A stretch of 64,000 bases of DNA from Seminavis robusta (lineage: Eukaryota > Bacillariophyta > Bacillariophyceae > Naviculales > Naviculaceae), in NCBI GenBank assembly GCA_903772945.1, contig CAICTM010000065.1, forward strand, positions 1 to 64,000, in the 5' to 3' direction. The position numbers and the translations under genes were made by a program. A model generated the notes under the pieces. The model was not told the DNA's origin. It saw nothing but the letters and a program-made list of their open reading frames with translations, and searched no databases. Positions 10,116 through 21,208 of this stretch are shown piece after piece (the first letter of the stretch is position 1; each line of letters opens with the position of its first letter).

Positions 10116-11174
10116 GACGCAAGAGGATGATGGCTTTGAGGCTACGTTAGCTAGAGGTGGAGGCAAAGTGGTTGTCTATCGTCAAGAAGTAGACAGGAAG
10201 CAACGAAGTGTGTTCCTGTCCTATTATGTGTCTGCTGGGTGTCTGGCTAGACACACACCCAGGTGCTTTGGCACGACAACGAGACAGACGGTTGTGGTGG
10301 ACGTGGCACAGTGGGCTATCCGTTGTTTGACGATGAAGGCGAGACTTCTTCCCCAAACAAGCTGCAGAGCTGTTGATGTAGCATGCTACCGGTACCATAT
10401 CGGTTCGTAGTGGGTGTTACTTTTAGGTGGTCCAACCCAGGATGTACAGTAAGCCAGCTTAAAAGCTGCTTATGTTTGATGGTTCTTTCGCACATATGTT
10501 TTGTATAAATTATGGAATTTGGAATCGCCAACAAACCGGATTCTTTCAGGATTCCTCTCAATATGTTCGAGCCATAAAAAACATCAAAAGCCTCTAAGTA
10601 ATTTCGACATGAAGGGAACTCGCACGCCGGTCGGCTATGGTATAACGAACCGTTTCAATGGTATTCTTTACAACGCTCACAATTTCGAAGTGCTCTAACG
10701 ACTGGCGCGCGATAGATTATAGTAAATCAGTACTCTAACACGGATCAGCAAATATTTGGGTTCAAACGATTAATAACGGACTCATTTACAAGCTTACTGA
10801 CTACTCTAAAGCTTCCTGACTACTCTAAAGCTTCGTCTCAACACTTGCTGTCTCGAAGAGACTTTTACAACACTCTGGTTAAGCTAACATCTCGTTGGAT
10901 ATTAGAAGATCATGTTGGATTGCACAGAAGAAGAAAGGGATACTCGTACATTGAGGATAAAAATTGGAGAAAGTTCCCTCAAAAACAACTCCAGGAGTAA
11001 GTGTCCAGTACGGGGACTAAATGTCAAGGTGTAATGCCACGCATCCATTGAATAAGAAGAGAGGTGTTTTCAGAGATGGTGGATAAGGAATCATCGTGTT
11101 GTTGAATGCGTTGGTATCGTTGTCGTGCAGTGGTGATATTAAAGAGCCAAGATTTTTTGAATGAGGTTGGTTTG
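10116..11174. other. Intergenic; short 19-bp tandem duplication
   Basis: About 1 kb without a supportable gene. A 19-bp unit (ctgactactctaaagcttc) occurs twice in tandem at about 10797-10834. The segment ends at the 5' LTR of the gypsy element. An open frame on the minus strand near 11017-11238 crosses the LTR border and is not a gene. Confidence 0.5.
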
Positions 11175-11596
11175 TGCAATACACGGCTCTTAGCCTTGTT
11201 CGCGACTCGATTCTAGATAGGGTTTGAGTTCGACTCATGACGTAGTCCTTCGCGAATAGTCATTGAGACAGGGTTCTCATGACTGCTAGTCATACTAGGT
11301 TGTCGTTGAAACATCGCTCTAGATATTTAGCCAGCGTGGAAAGCTTTCACGCTACTAGACAGCTACTAGCTGAAGTTTCCACGTGTTCCGGAAATGGACC
11401 GTGGAGTACGTAGAGTTATTGCCATAACCTACGATATCACACTTCGAGGCCTCCCGCGGGAGACCAACTTCAATGAGCTTCACAACGATCTCTCTCATGG
11501 ATTAGTTTTCGTAGCTTTCTAATCTCTCTCATAACTTTCATTCTCTCAAACTCAAAACACTCGAAAGATCTTTACACTAGCTTTTAGCGTAGTGCA
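11175..11596 (+). repeat. 5' LTR of gypsy element
   Basis: 422 bp, TGCAATACACGG at the left end and GTAGTGCA at the right. It is a direct copy of 15897-16318. Confidence 0.88.
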
Positions 11597-11648
11597 TTTT
11601 GTTAACAAACACAATAGCTTTCAGCTACCCTCAACCTATTCCTTCACC

Positions 11649-12977
11649 ATGAAGATTGCTCAAGGAAAGCATGCGTTCACCAACTTCGAGAAACAGTTGC
11701 GTGACAAACCCATTCTTCCTCTCGTGGACAACGATGAAGAAGCCGAGATCGACGATACTCGTGCAACCACCTATAAACTTCGCACCGTTCCTGCAGATGC
11801 AAACAGTGCCAAATATACCTTCAAGGTAGCCATTATCAATGGTTCCAACACTCCGCGTCAGACCATCAAGTGGGCTACGAATATGGAGAAGGTCTTCGTT
11901 GGACTCAACCTTGCCAATGCCGACGACAAACATCGCCTTCTCAAGGAGATGACTTCCAGCTCTGCGAAGAGTGCCTACGAAGCTGGGTGTGCAGGCCATC
12001 GTGCCGTGCGTCACCACAACCTACGACAAATTGCTGTAAACGCAGTTGCTCCACGCGACGTGGGTTCTGGAGAAACCAAAGTCCAATTCCAAGCTCGTGT
12101 TCAAGCCGCATGGGACGGTGCAGCGGAACCCGCTCTAGGCGATGAGGACATCACCGTTGGAATCAACGCGGTTATCGAAGCAGCCTGTCCTTACAAGGCT
12201 CTCGAAAAACAGAAACGCTTCATGCGTCGCAAGATGCGTAAGCCTAGCGAGATGACAACTCGCGCCTACATCAACAACCTCACTCGGATGAACACCGATG
12301 AGCTTCCACGTTTGCCACCTTTCGGTGTCAATCAACAGTTGAACCAGGACGAATTCATCGACATCATCTGTCATGGCATTCCTCGCTCCTGGATGCGCAA
12401 GATGGACGAACACGACTTCGATCCTTTCACTGCCGAGATGGCAGCACTCATTGGATTCTGTGAGCGCATGGAATCCGCCAAAGACTTTGACAAAGGCAGT
12501 GATGCCAAGCAAGTTCCTTCGAAGAAGAACAACAGCAAGAAGTACAAGTCTACTCGCAACAACGACCATTCTTCCAAGAGCGAAGAAAAGTGGTGTGATT
12601 ACCACGAGTCCAGCACTCACAATACTGCTGATTGCATGACTCTGAAGAAACTCAAAGCCAAGTCCACGTCTGACAACGATAGCAAGCCAGCGTACAACAA
12701 GAACAAGACTTGGAAACGCAAGTCTGACGACGCCAAGTCCTACACCAAAAAGGAACTTTCGGTCCTTATGAAGAAAGTCTCCAACGCTGCGGTCAAGGCG
12801 GATCGCAAGAAGAAAAGCGAATGCAACCATGTTGCCAAACGCAAGTCGGACGACTCTGACAACGAGGATGACTCCTCTGTCGGGTCCCTCAACATGATGG
12901 ACAAGAAAATGGCTGCAGTCGACAAGGCTCTTGCCGACTTCGACTTCAATCATTCAGATGGAGAGATCTCCGTCTGA
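11649..12977 (+). CDS. Gypsy gag ORF (fossil element)
   Basis: Starts at MKIAQGKHAF shortly after the 5' LTR. It is an acidic/basic nucleocapsid-type protein with a CDYHESSTHNTADC knuckle near residue 315 and Lys-rich C-terminal stretches. The same protein is recognisable in the inverted copy around 42077-43364. It belongs to the fossil retroelement and is not a host gene. Confidence 0.75.
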   Translation: MKIAQGKHAFTNFEKQLRDKPILPLVDNDEEAEIDDTRATTYKLRTVPADANSAKYTFKVAIINGSNTPRQTIKWATNMEKVFVGLNLANADDKHRLLKEMTSSSAKSAYEAGCAGHRAVRHHNLRQIAVNAVAPRDVGSGETKVQFQARVQAAWDGAAEPALGDEDITVGINAVIEAACPYKALEKQKRFMRRKMRKPSEMTTRAYINNLTRMNTDELPRLPPFGVNQQLNQDEFIDIICHGIPRSWMRKMDEHDFDPFTAEMAALIGFCERMESAKDFDKGSDAKQVPSKKNNSKKYKSTRNNDHSSKSEEKWCDYHESSTHNTADCMTLKKLKAKSTSDNDSKPAYNKNKTWKRKSDDAKSYTKKELSVLMKKVSNAAVKADRKKKSECNHVAKRKSDDSDNEDDSSVGSLNMMDKKMAAVDKALADFDFNHSDGEISV

Positions 12978-13067
12978 GGATTAGGCCAGGATGATGATTC
13001 AACGGAACCATGTTCCGATTTCTCATACCTAAGTGATGAAGATATCTCACTAACTAGTAAACAAGAA

Positions 13068-13809
13068 TTGTTTGCAACTGATGAAGTCTACGGCAAATTA
13101 GATAATTGCCTAGAAACTGCTCAACTAGATTCTGACGATCTATCCAGCATTGTTAACCTCGTCCGTGGCCAACCACCTCGTCAACGTCGCAAGACAAGAG
13201 ACCTCAAAACTATCGTCTATGTTAGATTTAACAGACGAGAAAAAGGGAAACAAAAACCCGTTACACTCCGTTGCTTACTGGATACAGAAGCATCTGGAAC
13301 CTTGATTACCCAAATTCATGCTGAGACATTAAGCATGAAGGATCATGGGGGCGTCCAAATACAATGGACTACCCCTGTAAAGGAATTAAACCCCAGCACG
13401 AAGTGTAAGGGTGCGCTTATGACTCCTGAGTTCCACGATGATAGAATTATCGAATGGAACTTGCACGCCACCAAGAACTTGGGGGCGTATGACATGATCA
13501 TAGGTCGAGACATTCTCTCCGATCTAAGAATCAAATTCGATTTCACTAAATACGAACAACCTGACTTAAAACAGATATGCCAGAGTCAAAACCAGGTAAC
13601 TAAGGAAGAGCAGGAACCGCTTCATGCCTTATTGACCAAGTGCTCCGACCAATTCGAAGGTACTTTAGGAAAGCGACAAATGGACGACTACGAAGTAGAA
13701 CTTCGTCCTGACGCTAAACCCTATCACGCTAGGGCTTACCCTACTCCACGTGTCCATACCAACACTCTTAAGACAGAGGTCGAACGTCTCTGCGACGCAG
13801 GAGCACTTA
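13068..13809 (+). pseudogene. Gypsy protease / pol N-terminal region (fossil)
   Basis: A retropepsin-like segment is followed by the linker and the start of the reverse transcriptase (a PYHARAYPTPRVH-like block before the fingers domain). It corresponds to the region at 41080-41727 of the inverted copy. The MITE-like element at 13810 interrupts it. Confidence 0.6.
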
Positions 13810-14622
13810 GGCCGCTCTCTACCGGAGGGACTAAAGTAGCGACTAAGCCATATTTCATGGTTTAGTCGATAGTTTAGTCTCTTGGGGTGGTGTCTACCCA
13901 AGGGACTAAACGTCCAAAGGACTAAAGCCTTTAGTCACAAGGTTGGTTCACCGACTAACGGGAGGCTGGTTAGTCGGTGAGTGAGCGTAACGACTAAAGC
14001 CTCTTTAAGAACTCTTTAAGAACAGCACTTTAAAAAAAGAACAGCACTTTTTAAAAAAGAATAGCAGCCTCATTGCACAGCCTCACTATCAGAGCATTGC
14101 GACAGAGCTGATAGAGTAGAGGTGCGATCGAACGATCGATGAGGAGTATCGGCCGATAGTAGAGGTGCAAACGATCGAACGATCGAAGAGGAGGTGCAAA
14201 CGATCGAACGATCGAAGAGGAGGCGCAAACGATCGAACCGTCGCAATGGTGTGTTTTGAGTCTTGTTATCTCAGTCTTGTTATCTCAAAAAAGTAATCAC
14301 TTCTGTTAAGTCTTTGTTTGAGTCCTTTAAATCCACCATGCTGATAGAATATTGGTAGCCCACCAAGTGATCACTTTTGTTAAATCATTTTTGAGTCCTT
14401 TAAGTCCAGTACTGTTCCCATGAATTGTTTAGTCAATTTGTTTAGTCGGCTGGGTAGACAGGTCCAAATGACTAAAGAACTGACTAAAATGTTTAGTCCG
14501 AGATTTAGTCATCTGCTGGTAGACACCACCATTACTAAAGGATAATGACTAAATCTTGAACTAAACAACCACCTAAAGGATTCCTTTAGTCGCTACTTTA
14601 GTCCCTCCGGTAGAGAGCGGCC
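13810..14622. mobile_element. Non-autonomous TIR DNA transposon (MITE), PIF/Harbinger-like
   Basis: 813 bp with perfect 37-bp terminal inverted repeats that begin GGCCGCTCTCTACCGG and end GTAGCGACTAA. They are flanked on both sides by TTA (13807-13809 and 14623-14625). The 3-bp TTA duplication and the GG-start termini fit PIF/Harbinger. It has no ORF of note, so it must have been mobilised in trans. The inside is packed with gactaaa/tttagtc motifs in both orientations, plus a short tandem run of cgatcgaacgatcgaagagg near 14160-14240. The related gypsy copy at 39294-43838 lacks the insert at the equivalent place (near 40975), which confirms a clean single insertion after the gypsy element landed. 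Confidence 0.85.
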
Positions 14623-14625
14623 TTA

Positions 14626-14951
14626 AGAAGATAAACCGTTCCGAGTGGACGGCACCAACATTTATCATTCCCAAAAAGAATGAATCTACACGGTTCATCT
14701 CTGACGCCCGGGAACTAAACAAAAGGATTGAGCAAAAACCTTGTCCGATCCCAAGGATACAAGACATGCTACTGAATCTAGACGGATTCAGGAAATACGA
14801 ATACCAACGAGTACCGATGGGCCTATGCAATAGTCCCTACATCTTCCAAAGGAAGATGGGAACACTCATGCACGACTTGGAAAATGTCCGTGCATACATT
14901 GACGATCAACTCATCCTAACTAACGGCGATCTAGTAGATCACGTTGAATAG
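14626..14951 (+). pseudogene. Gypsy reverse transcriptase region (fossil)
   Basis: Sequence to the right of the MITE resumes the Ty3-type RT. It has a WTAPTFIIPKK-like start, an MGLCNSP block and the catalytic YIDD box (AYIDDQLIL). It aligns with 40550-41113 of the inverted copy. Part of a broken element. Confidence 0.65.
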
Positions 14952-15896
14952 TTAGATGAAGTTCTCCTAAAGGCCTCGAGAAGCCGGACTTAAGATCAAT
15001 GCTACCAAGTCCTTCTTCGAAAGAAGAGAACTTGAGTATCTGAGCTACTGGATTACTCGAGAAGGAATCCAACCCGTAACCAAGAAAATAGATGCGAATG
15101 CGATCCAGAACATCGTCCTCCTACGAACAGGAAGAAACTTGGTAGATTCATTGACTAGTGAACTACTATCGAGACATATGGATCAGACGATCACATGTTC
15201 ATACAACGTCGGGGATCCCAAGAAAAGGAATCCCTGTCCATTTCATTGCTTGACAATATTGATCCGTAACCGAATGGTTCGAGATGCCGAGATTGCTCCA
15301 ATGAGCAGACGAAGTAGCCATCGTTCTAGAACAGACGTGGCCACCCAGTACCCATGGCCTGCTGAGGTTATATGGATAGCGAACGTGAGTTCCGCACAGA
15401 AGTCGAGAAGACACTCCGGGATGAATACTATGGACTTAGTCGCAAGTTCATTACCACACGTGTTAATCGTGAGCGATTCACAACTCCGTTTCGAAGTAAA
15501 CTGGAAACACATCAAAGAACGTCGCCAACACTCATCCAGAAACACACATAAGGAAAACGCGACGCGTGTCCTCATCAATAAATGTCAACGATACTGTGAG
15601 GTTTCAACAGTATCAACACCGCAAGACGGTCAGCCAAAGTACAAAGGTCCTTACAATATGGACCGAGTCAATACAATGGACTGTACGGCTCCGAATGTAC
15701 CGCCAATGGCGGCACAGTCTACCAGACTTGGAACATAAGGTATTTACACCCATACAAGGCCTGATCCCCTTGTAGATTGCCATCGTGCGACGCACATGTC
15801 TACATCCAATCTCCGGAGAGTGCCCCGCACTTTAATTCATATGTTCTCCTTTTCCGACTGATGTCGTGCCTTCTGTGACCCTTGTCAGGGGGCGAA

Positions 15897-16318
15897 TGCA
15901 ATACACGGCTCTTAGCCTTATTCGCGACTCGATCCTAGATAGGGTTTGAGTTCGACTCATGACTGAGTCTCTCGTGAATAGTTATTGAGACAGGGCTCTC
16001 ATGACTGCTAGTCATACTAGGTTGTCGATGAAACATCGCTCTAGATATTTAGCCGGCGTGGAAAGCTTCCACGCTACTAGACAGCTACTAGCTGAAGTTT
16101 CCATGTGTTCTGGAAATGGACGGTGGAGTACGTAGAGTTATTGCCATAACCTACGATATCACACTTCGAGGCCTCCCGCGGGAGACCAACTTCAATGAGC
16201 TTCACAACGATCTCTCTCATGGATTAGTTTTCGTAGCTTTCTAATCTCTCTCATAACTTTCATTCTCCCAAACTCAAAACACTCGAAAGATCTTTACACT
16301 AGCTTTTAGCGTATTGCA
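15897..16318 (+). repeat. 3' LTR of gypsy element
   Basis: 422 bp, TGCAAT to ATTGCA, preceded by the polypurine tract. Its right end abuts the first recognisable exon of the BspA-like gene. Confidence 0.88.
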
Positions 16319-17570
16319 ACTGATATGGCAAGTGTGTTTCAGCATTCAGCTTTCAACTCAGATGTTTCAAGTTGGTAAGTTTATATTTCTGCAACAAGAG
16401 AATCTTTTTTGTTTTATTTGCCTAAAAGTGGAACTTGCTGAACCATATCAACCCAGGGATGTTAGCAGAGTCACAAGCTTCCATAGTATCTTCAAATCAT
16501 GTCCCTTCAATCGCGATCTCACTTCATGGAGTAAGTTGATTCTCATTGAGGTTTGCAGTCGAGTGAGAACTTGAGTACTACTAACATTACCATCAATATC
16601 TATTCTGTCCCAAGACACGGGTAGTGGTCAAGAATTCCGGGCTGTCTTCAGTGGCAATTCTGTCTTCAATGGTGACATCAGCACATGGGGTAAGTCAGGT
16701 TCTGTACCCGTCTTGACAATATCCATAGCATTTCTTGTCAACCTCAACATTTTGTCCTTTTAATTATAGATGTGACAAGCGCAACATCCCTTCGAGCTAT
16801 GTTCTATGGGGCATCTGCCTTCAATGGAGACATAAGTTCATGGGGTATGTATATACATATCGAGTTTTGTGATTGGTTCACAGAGTATACAACCTGTTAT
16901 AGCTTATCTTTGGTTTCCTTTCAAATATAGATATCAGTAGTGTTACAACCATCCAGTCTCTCCTCAATGGAGCAAGCTCCTATGGTGGAGACATAAGTTC
17001 ATGGGGTATGTATAGGTTTTGATTGGTGGTGCAAAAAAGTTCTAATCTAGTTTGTGCTCACCCATGACTGTTTCCACTTTTAGATGCCAGTGGTTTGCAA
17101 GACTCAGGATTGCACTCAGCAACCTCCTTCAATAGCGATCTGAGTTCACGGGGTGAGTGAATTCATGGGCCAATATCCCTTCTTTTTCAAACTTTCACTC
17201 ACAACAGCTATAGACGTTAGTAGAGTCACTACATTGTTTGAGACCTTCCACAATGCAGCTTCCTTCAATAGTGATCTGAGCTCATAGGGTAAGTGAATTC
17301 ATGAGCGAAAATGCCTTCCTTTTAAGATCTTTACTCACAACAGCTGTAGATGTTAGTAGAGTCATTTCACTGTACCGAACGTTCTACTTTGCTTCTGGCT
17401 TTGACCAGGATTTGTGTGCTTGGGGCCTCAAACTGCCTGATGGGGACTGGACGTCGGGCTATGAGAATTGGAGTGTTCAATATGCTTTTCATTTAACTTC
17501 TTGTCCTGGCAGTGGCGCCCTTGATATGTCAGCGTCACCCAAGGGCCCCTTCTGCCATGTTTGCACCTAA
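16319..17570 (+). pseudogene. BspA-like (DUF285) repeat protein gene, 5' part lost
   Basis: Eight exons, each carrying one DUF285 unit of the type DVSxVTSLxxMFxGASxFNGDISSWG. Exons: 16319-16374 (partial), 16457-16530, 16615-16689, 16770-16844, 16931-17005, 17084-17152, 17214-17288 and 17350-17570. The middle ones are 74-75 nt, with introns of 75-90 bp that split the Trp or Asp codon at the repeat join. The last exon ends in an FC-rich tail (SPKGPFCHVCT), as in diatom BspA proteins, which are usually secreted or surface-exposed. The gypsy LTR ends exactly where the first exon becomes recognisable, so the 5' part is gone. The Trp codon closing the seventh exon reads TAG, so the remaining copy is probably dead. 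Confidence 0.7.
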
Positions 17571-19872
17571 CTAGCAAGCTAGGAAGGAACTATACACCAG
17601 AGTCTTGTTCCGCCATTCAAATACAGCCACTCTGGTCGACTAATCAGTCTCTATGAAAGCGGTGCTAACTAATTGGCTCGTACATGTAGTAGTGATGGAA
17701 CAGACAATTCAAGAACAAACGACACATTTTTACCTAGGCAGTATGAGTAACAAGAGGGCAACTTGGCCTTTTGCGATTGTCTGCGAGCCCATTGCAGTTT
17801 TGCTTTTCTTGAGAGGGCCACCAGTTCCTTGCCCATTATTTTGCTGGTTGTTGTTGTTGCCGGTCCCAGCCTGGGATTTCAACTTGGCAAGCCTGCGCCG
17901 TTCCTTCTTTTCCTTATTCTTTTGGGCACAGGTCTTTTTGTTGCTTCTCCTATTGCCAGAGTTGTATCCATTGTAGCAGTTCTGCTTCCTTGCTTTGTTG
18001 GTCAACCTCAGCTTCAGGTCCTCCAGGGAAGTAGTCTGTGTAATGGTCAAGGATGTTTTGGAATATGTCATCCTCAATACCACTCACAAAGAGTTTTCTC
18101 TGCAGGAACTCAGGTAGGGCCACCCTACAACCTTCAATCTCAACAACCAATGTCTCAAACTTGGACTCATACCAGGAGTAGCCTTGCAGAAAATGCAATG
18201 AGACATTGCATGGAAGATTCTTCCTACCGACACTCTTACGCGAGCCACACAATCCCGGCTGGGATGACGGCTCTTGCTCCGAGAATCCCCAAGTGTCTTG
18301 TATTCGACTGGCGGAGTCTGTTCACTATAAAGAGGCGCAGCGTTCGTAGGTACGAGGCACTTGGTGTGGTCGAGTTTATTCTGACACAGCGAAATGTGCT
18401 TTCGGTTTTGATAGTGAATAGGATGGTAGGGTCTATGAAACAGACTCTTGTTTTTGCGGCTGTGAAGAAGACAGGTGCCTCTGATGAGCTTGCTGTGCAC
18501 CAAATCAAGGAAATCATGCCGGATTCACAGGAGAGATGCTTTGGTGACCAGTATCTGAGATGGGGTACTGCGATGGGAGACTCTGTCCCTGTTTCATCCC
18601 TTGAAAGAGTACTCCCGTTTCCTCAAGTGGAAGTCACCTTTGGATTCTCTTGCCCAGGATCCAAACAAGTGCACCCCCAGGGCACACGCTGGTCTGCCAC
18701 AACCGTCTTCATATTTAGCAAAAGCAAAGTAGCTTTGAAATGTATTAGAACTGGAGTTGAAAGTTTTCGACCAAGGATAGAAACAGTCGTGCTTCTTTTT
18801 GTGACGGTGATTGTTGTGGAGTCTAACAGATTGTGACTCCCATGGAATGTCCATGTTCCCATTGAAAGAGAAATGTCATCGGAGATAGTCTTGTTGAGTT
18901 GAGGCTTTTCGACAATACCGGTAGAAAGAGTCGTGTTTTCTGTTGTGCGTTGATTGTTTTCGAGTACAATCGTGATGTCCCACTTCCACGCTGGTTCTTT
19001 TTGTTGGAGTCACACCCAACTTCCACGCTCCAGTATTTAAAAAAGAAATGTCCCTTACTGACATCGTTTGTCATCGGGTGGCAGTGGTCGAGCTCAAAGT
19101 CTCTTTGTAGCCACAAAATTGAATCGAAAAAGCCCAGATAGCACCCTTTTTGATCCACAGAGAGACGAAAACCAATCGACCATAGACCAAAACAATACGC
19201 CAATGATTCATTACCTCCTGATTTTTCTGGGAGTCGAGCCCCGCACTGTCAGACTGATGTGTGATGTTTTTGGTGTTGTGGACATCAATCACCTTGGCCT
19301 TTTCCTATGCGAGTTTTTTAATGAATCACCTCATGGTATCAATGCATCCAACTATGAGGTGTCAGTCGAGGTCATCTTTGGACGTGACTACTGGCTGGTA
19401 AAGAAACTTGTCTATTTCTTTTTGCACTTCACTGGGTTTGCAGCAACGTTGGAGGCGCTCAATTGCAGTCGCGGCGAAAGAGCTCTCTCTCTTTCTACCT
19501 TGGTTACTTGCATGGCTCCCGAGTCAATGGCGACACTAATGCTTTCCAGCTATACGTGGAGTCCTTCACTAACCACAACCCACTCCCCGATGATTACCAG
19601 AATCACGAGGTGAACCCTTTCCTTGTTCCCTTACTTCCTGTGGGAGATGCTCATTATCACGCGGATGCACTCGAGACTACTTTCGCAATCAAGCATGTAA
19701 TCAGCACAACTGTTTATATCTTGGGTGACGTGCAAGTCTTTCGGGCTGGGCGATTGAATGTGTACAACGCGTTGGATTTGGACGACGTTCTTCATGAAGT
19801 TTACCTTGCAGCCGAAGAACGTAGCTAAAATCGTATGTCTCCCGGATCTCCGAGTCCCTGAAACTGACTTGA
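17571..19872. other. Region without a convincing gene; gag-like and repeat remnants
   Basis: Several medium open frames lie on both strands, none with a recognised domain. The minus strand carries a gag-like remnant (17730-18252, listed separately). Between 18594 and 19200 two minus-strand stretches resemble each other (KKHDCFYPWSK and RKHDSFYRYCRK types), which suggests a diverged internal duplication. The 357-codon plus-strand frame at 17763-18836 lies opposite the remnant and is probably not real. Confidence 0.35.
17730..18252 (-). pseudogene. Retroelement gag-like remnant (fossil)
   Basis: The minus strand reads as a gag-type protein in pieces: ALPEFLQRKLFVSGIEDDIF, an ILDHYTDYF stretch, SLTITQTTSLEDLKLRL, then a Lys/Arg/Asn-rich basic tail. 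The pattern resembles the gag of Ty1/copia elements in diatoms but has no LTR or pol near it. It is broken. The assignment is tentative. Confidence 0.3.
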
Positions 19873-20151
19873 CCATCTGTTGGGTAGGTAGATAAAACGC
19901 CATTATAGTTCAGTTTCAGTGTCTTCTGTAAGAAGTGTAGATTTGTGGCTGTCTTCATAAGTTCTGGAGTTCTACTTGTTGGATTGGAATCAATGTAAGG
20001 AAACACCTTTGATTGTTTTGGAGTCCACCGTGATGCCTCTGTAAGAAGTGTAGATTTGTGGCTGTCTTCATAAGTTCTGGAGTTCAACTTGTTGGATTGG
20101 AATCAATGTAAGGAAACACCTTTGATTGTTTTGGAGTCCACCGTGATGCCC
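19873..20151 (+). repeat. Direct repeat block, 113-bp unit twice in tandem
   Basis: A 113-bp unit beginning ctgtaagaagtgtagattt occurs at 19926-20038 and 20039-20151 with very few differences. It is preceded by a taggtagataaaacgcc segment (from 19873). The same preceding segment plus part of the unit recurs at 21064-21194, on the other side of the gene at 20322-21017. Confidence 0.8.
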
Positions 20152-20321
20152 AGTGTGTTGAAGAACGAGAAACTTCCTTTGGCAACCATCGTTTCAAACT
20201 GGATGTTCCACGCCCACGTTGACCCACGTTTCCCATTTTGCGGTTGTGTGGCGGATGTCACTCTGGCTCACAAAGTTGCATATTAGTACAGGGGGGATCC
20301 TTGTTCACTGATAGCTGGAAA

Positions 20322-21017
20322 ATGAACAACCCACCGCCAGAAGAAGATGCCAATCAAAGGGATGGTCACTTGATGAATGATGAAGACCATGTGCAGGAAC
20401 GGGAAGAGGAGATCGATCGGCGAGGACCCTATATTGTGCGTCGTGAGATTCCATTGGGTTGGAATATTGACGTGGACCAAGAAGACCTGCTGGATGAAGA
20501 TAATCTGAAGATCCATAATCTGTGTGGTGTGATGCATCCTCGATTGATCCAGTTCTGTTCTCTCTACCGAAAGGTTGAATTTGATGTGGGAGACTTTTGG
20601 GATTGCGACTTTTATGACATCATGGCCAAAAAGGAGTGCAAATCCATGGTGTTGAAACCTCTGGTTGACTGGATATCTGAAACATCTATCCATATGAAGC
20701 ACAATATTCAAGGATACTATGGGATCAAGTACTTGAAGCTACCCAATGAAGACATCCCAGGTGAGAGTGGTGGTATTGAAGATGGTTGGAACGTTAAACT
20801 CTCCAATGATGTGATTGCGAAGATAAAAACCATTGGAACATACATCCGTTTGATGAAGGATGTTACCGACAAGATCGAGGGTGCCTTGGAATTATGTGAA
20901 ATCAGACGTGGTGGTGCTTCTTTCGTTAAAACTGGATGTCTTTGGGGTTGCATGGATGCTCAACTCCACGTAGACCACATGCCCAAGGAGTTTTGCCAGG
21001 ATACTTCTGCGTTTTAG
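20322..21017 (+). CDS. Hypothetical acidic protein between direct repeats
   Basis: 231 residues starting at MNNPPPEEDANQ. An acidic, charged N-terminus is followed by RREIPLGWNIDVDQEDLL and a mixed globular part with several Trp and Cys residues (FWDCDFYDI, TGCLWGCMD). There is no signal peptide or TM helix and no family I recognise. The frame is open further left, but this ATG is the first plausible start. Copies of a related non-coding sequence flank it on both sides, so the gene may have been moved or duplicated together with them. Confidence 0.5.
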   Translation: MNNPPPEEDANQRDGHLMNDEDHVQEREEEIDRRGPYIVRREIPLGWNIDVDQEDLLDEDNLKIHNLCGVMHPRLIQFCSLYRKVEFDVGDFWDCDFYDIMAKKECKSMVLKPLVDWISETSIHMKHNIQGYYGIKYLKLPNEDIPGESGGIEDGWNVKLSNDVIAKIKTIGTYIRLMKDVTDKIEGALELCEIRRGGASFVKTGCLWGCMDAQLHVDHMPKEFCQDTSAF

Positions 21018-21063
21018 CTAATCAAGTATATTCCATGACACAAGCACTGGAAATCCACACTTT

Positions 21064-21194
21064 GACCATTTGGTAGGTAGATAAAACGCCTCTATAGCTC
21101 AGTTTCAGTGTCTTCTGTAAGTGTAGATTCGTGGCCGTCTTTGTAGGTTCTGGAGTTCAACTTGTTGGATTGGAATCAATGTAAGGAAACACAA
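21064..21194 (+). repeat. Third, partial copy of the 19873-20151 repeat
   Basis: Shares gaccat...taggtagataaaacgcc, cagtttcagtgtcttctgtaag and gttggattggaatcaatg with the left block, in the same orientation. Confidence 0.75.
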
Positions 21195-21208
21195 GCTTGT
21201 CTCGTCAT

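Larger units (their letters stand above)
11175..16318 (+). mobile_element. Ty3/gypsy (GyDi-type) retrotransposon, fossil
   Basis: Two direct LTRs of 422 bp bound it (11175-11596 and 15897-16318). They start TGCAAT and end TGCA, and a purine tract (cagggggcgaa) lies directly before the 3' LTR. Parts in order are a gag ORF with a CxxH...H....C knuckle, a retropepsin-like region, a Ty3-type reverse transcriptase with a YIDD box, and remnants to about 15.7 kb. It is broken in several places, shorter than a full gypsy element, and interrupted by a DNA element at 13810-14622. The LTRs differ at roughly 4 percent by eye, so it is older than the copy at 39294-43838. No target-site duplication matches: the flanks are gtttg and actga. 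Confidence 0.85.

Noticed and set aside
11175-16318. Target-site duplication for the first gypsy element
   Set aside because: Flanks gtttg and actga do not match at 4-6 bp, so I do not claim one. A later deletion or recombination is likely.
17763-18836. 357-codon plus-strand ORF with a hydrophobic start
   Set aside because: It lies opposite a minus-strand gag-like remnant, its composition after the hydrophobic start is not protein-like, and no motif is visible. Probably an antisense shadow.
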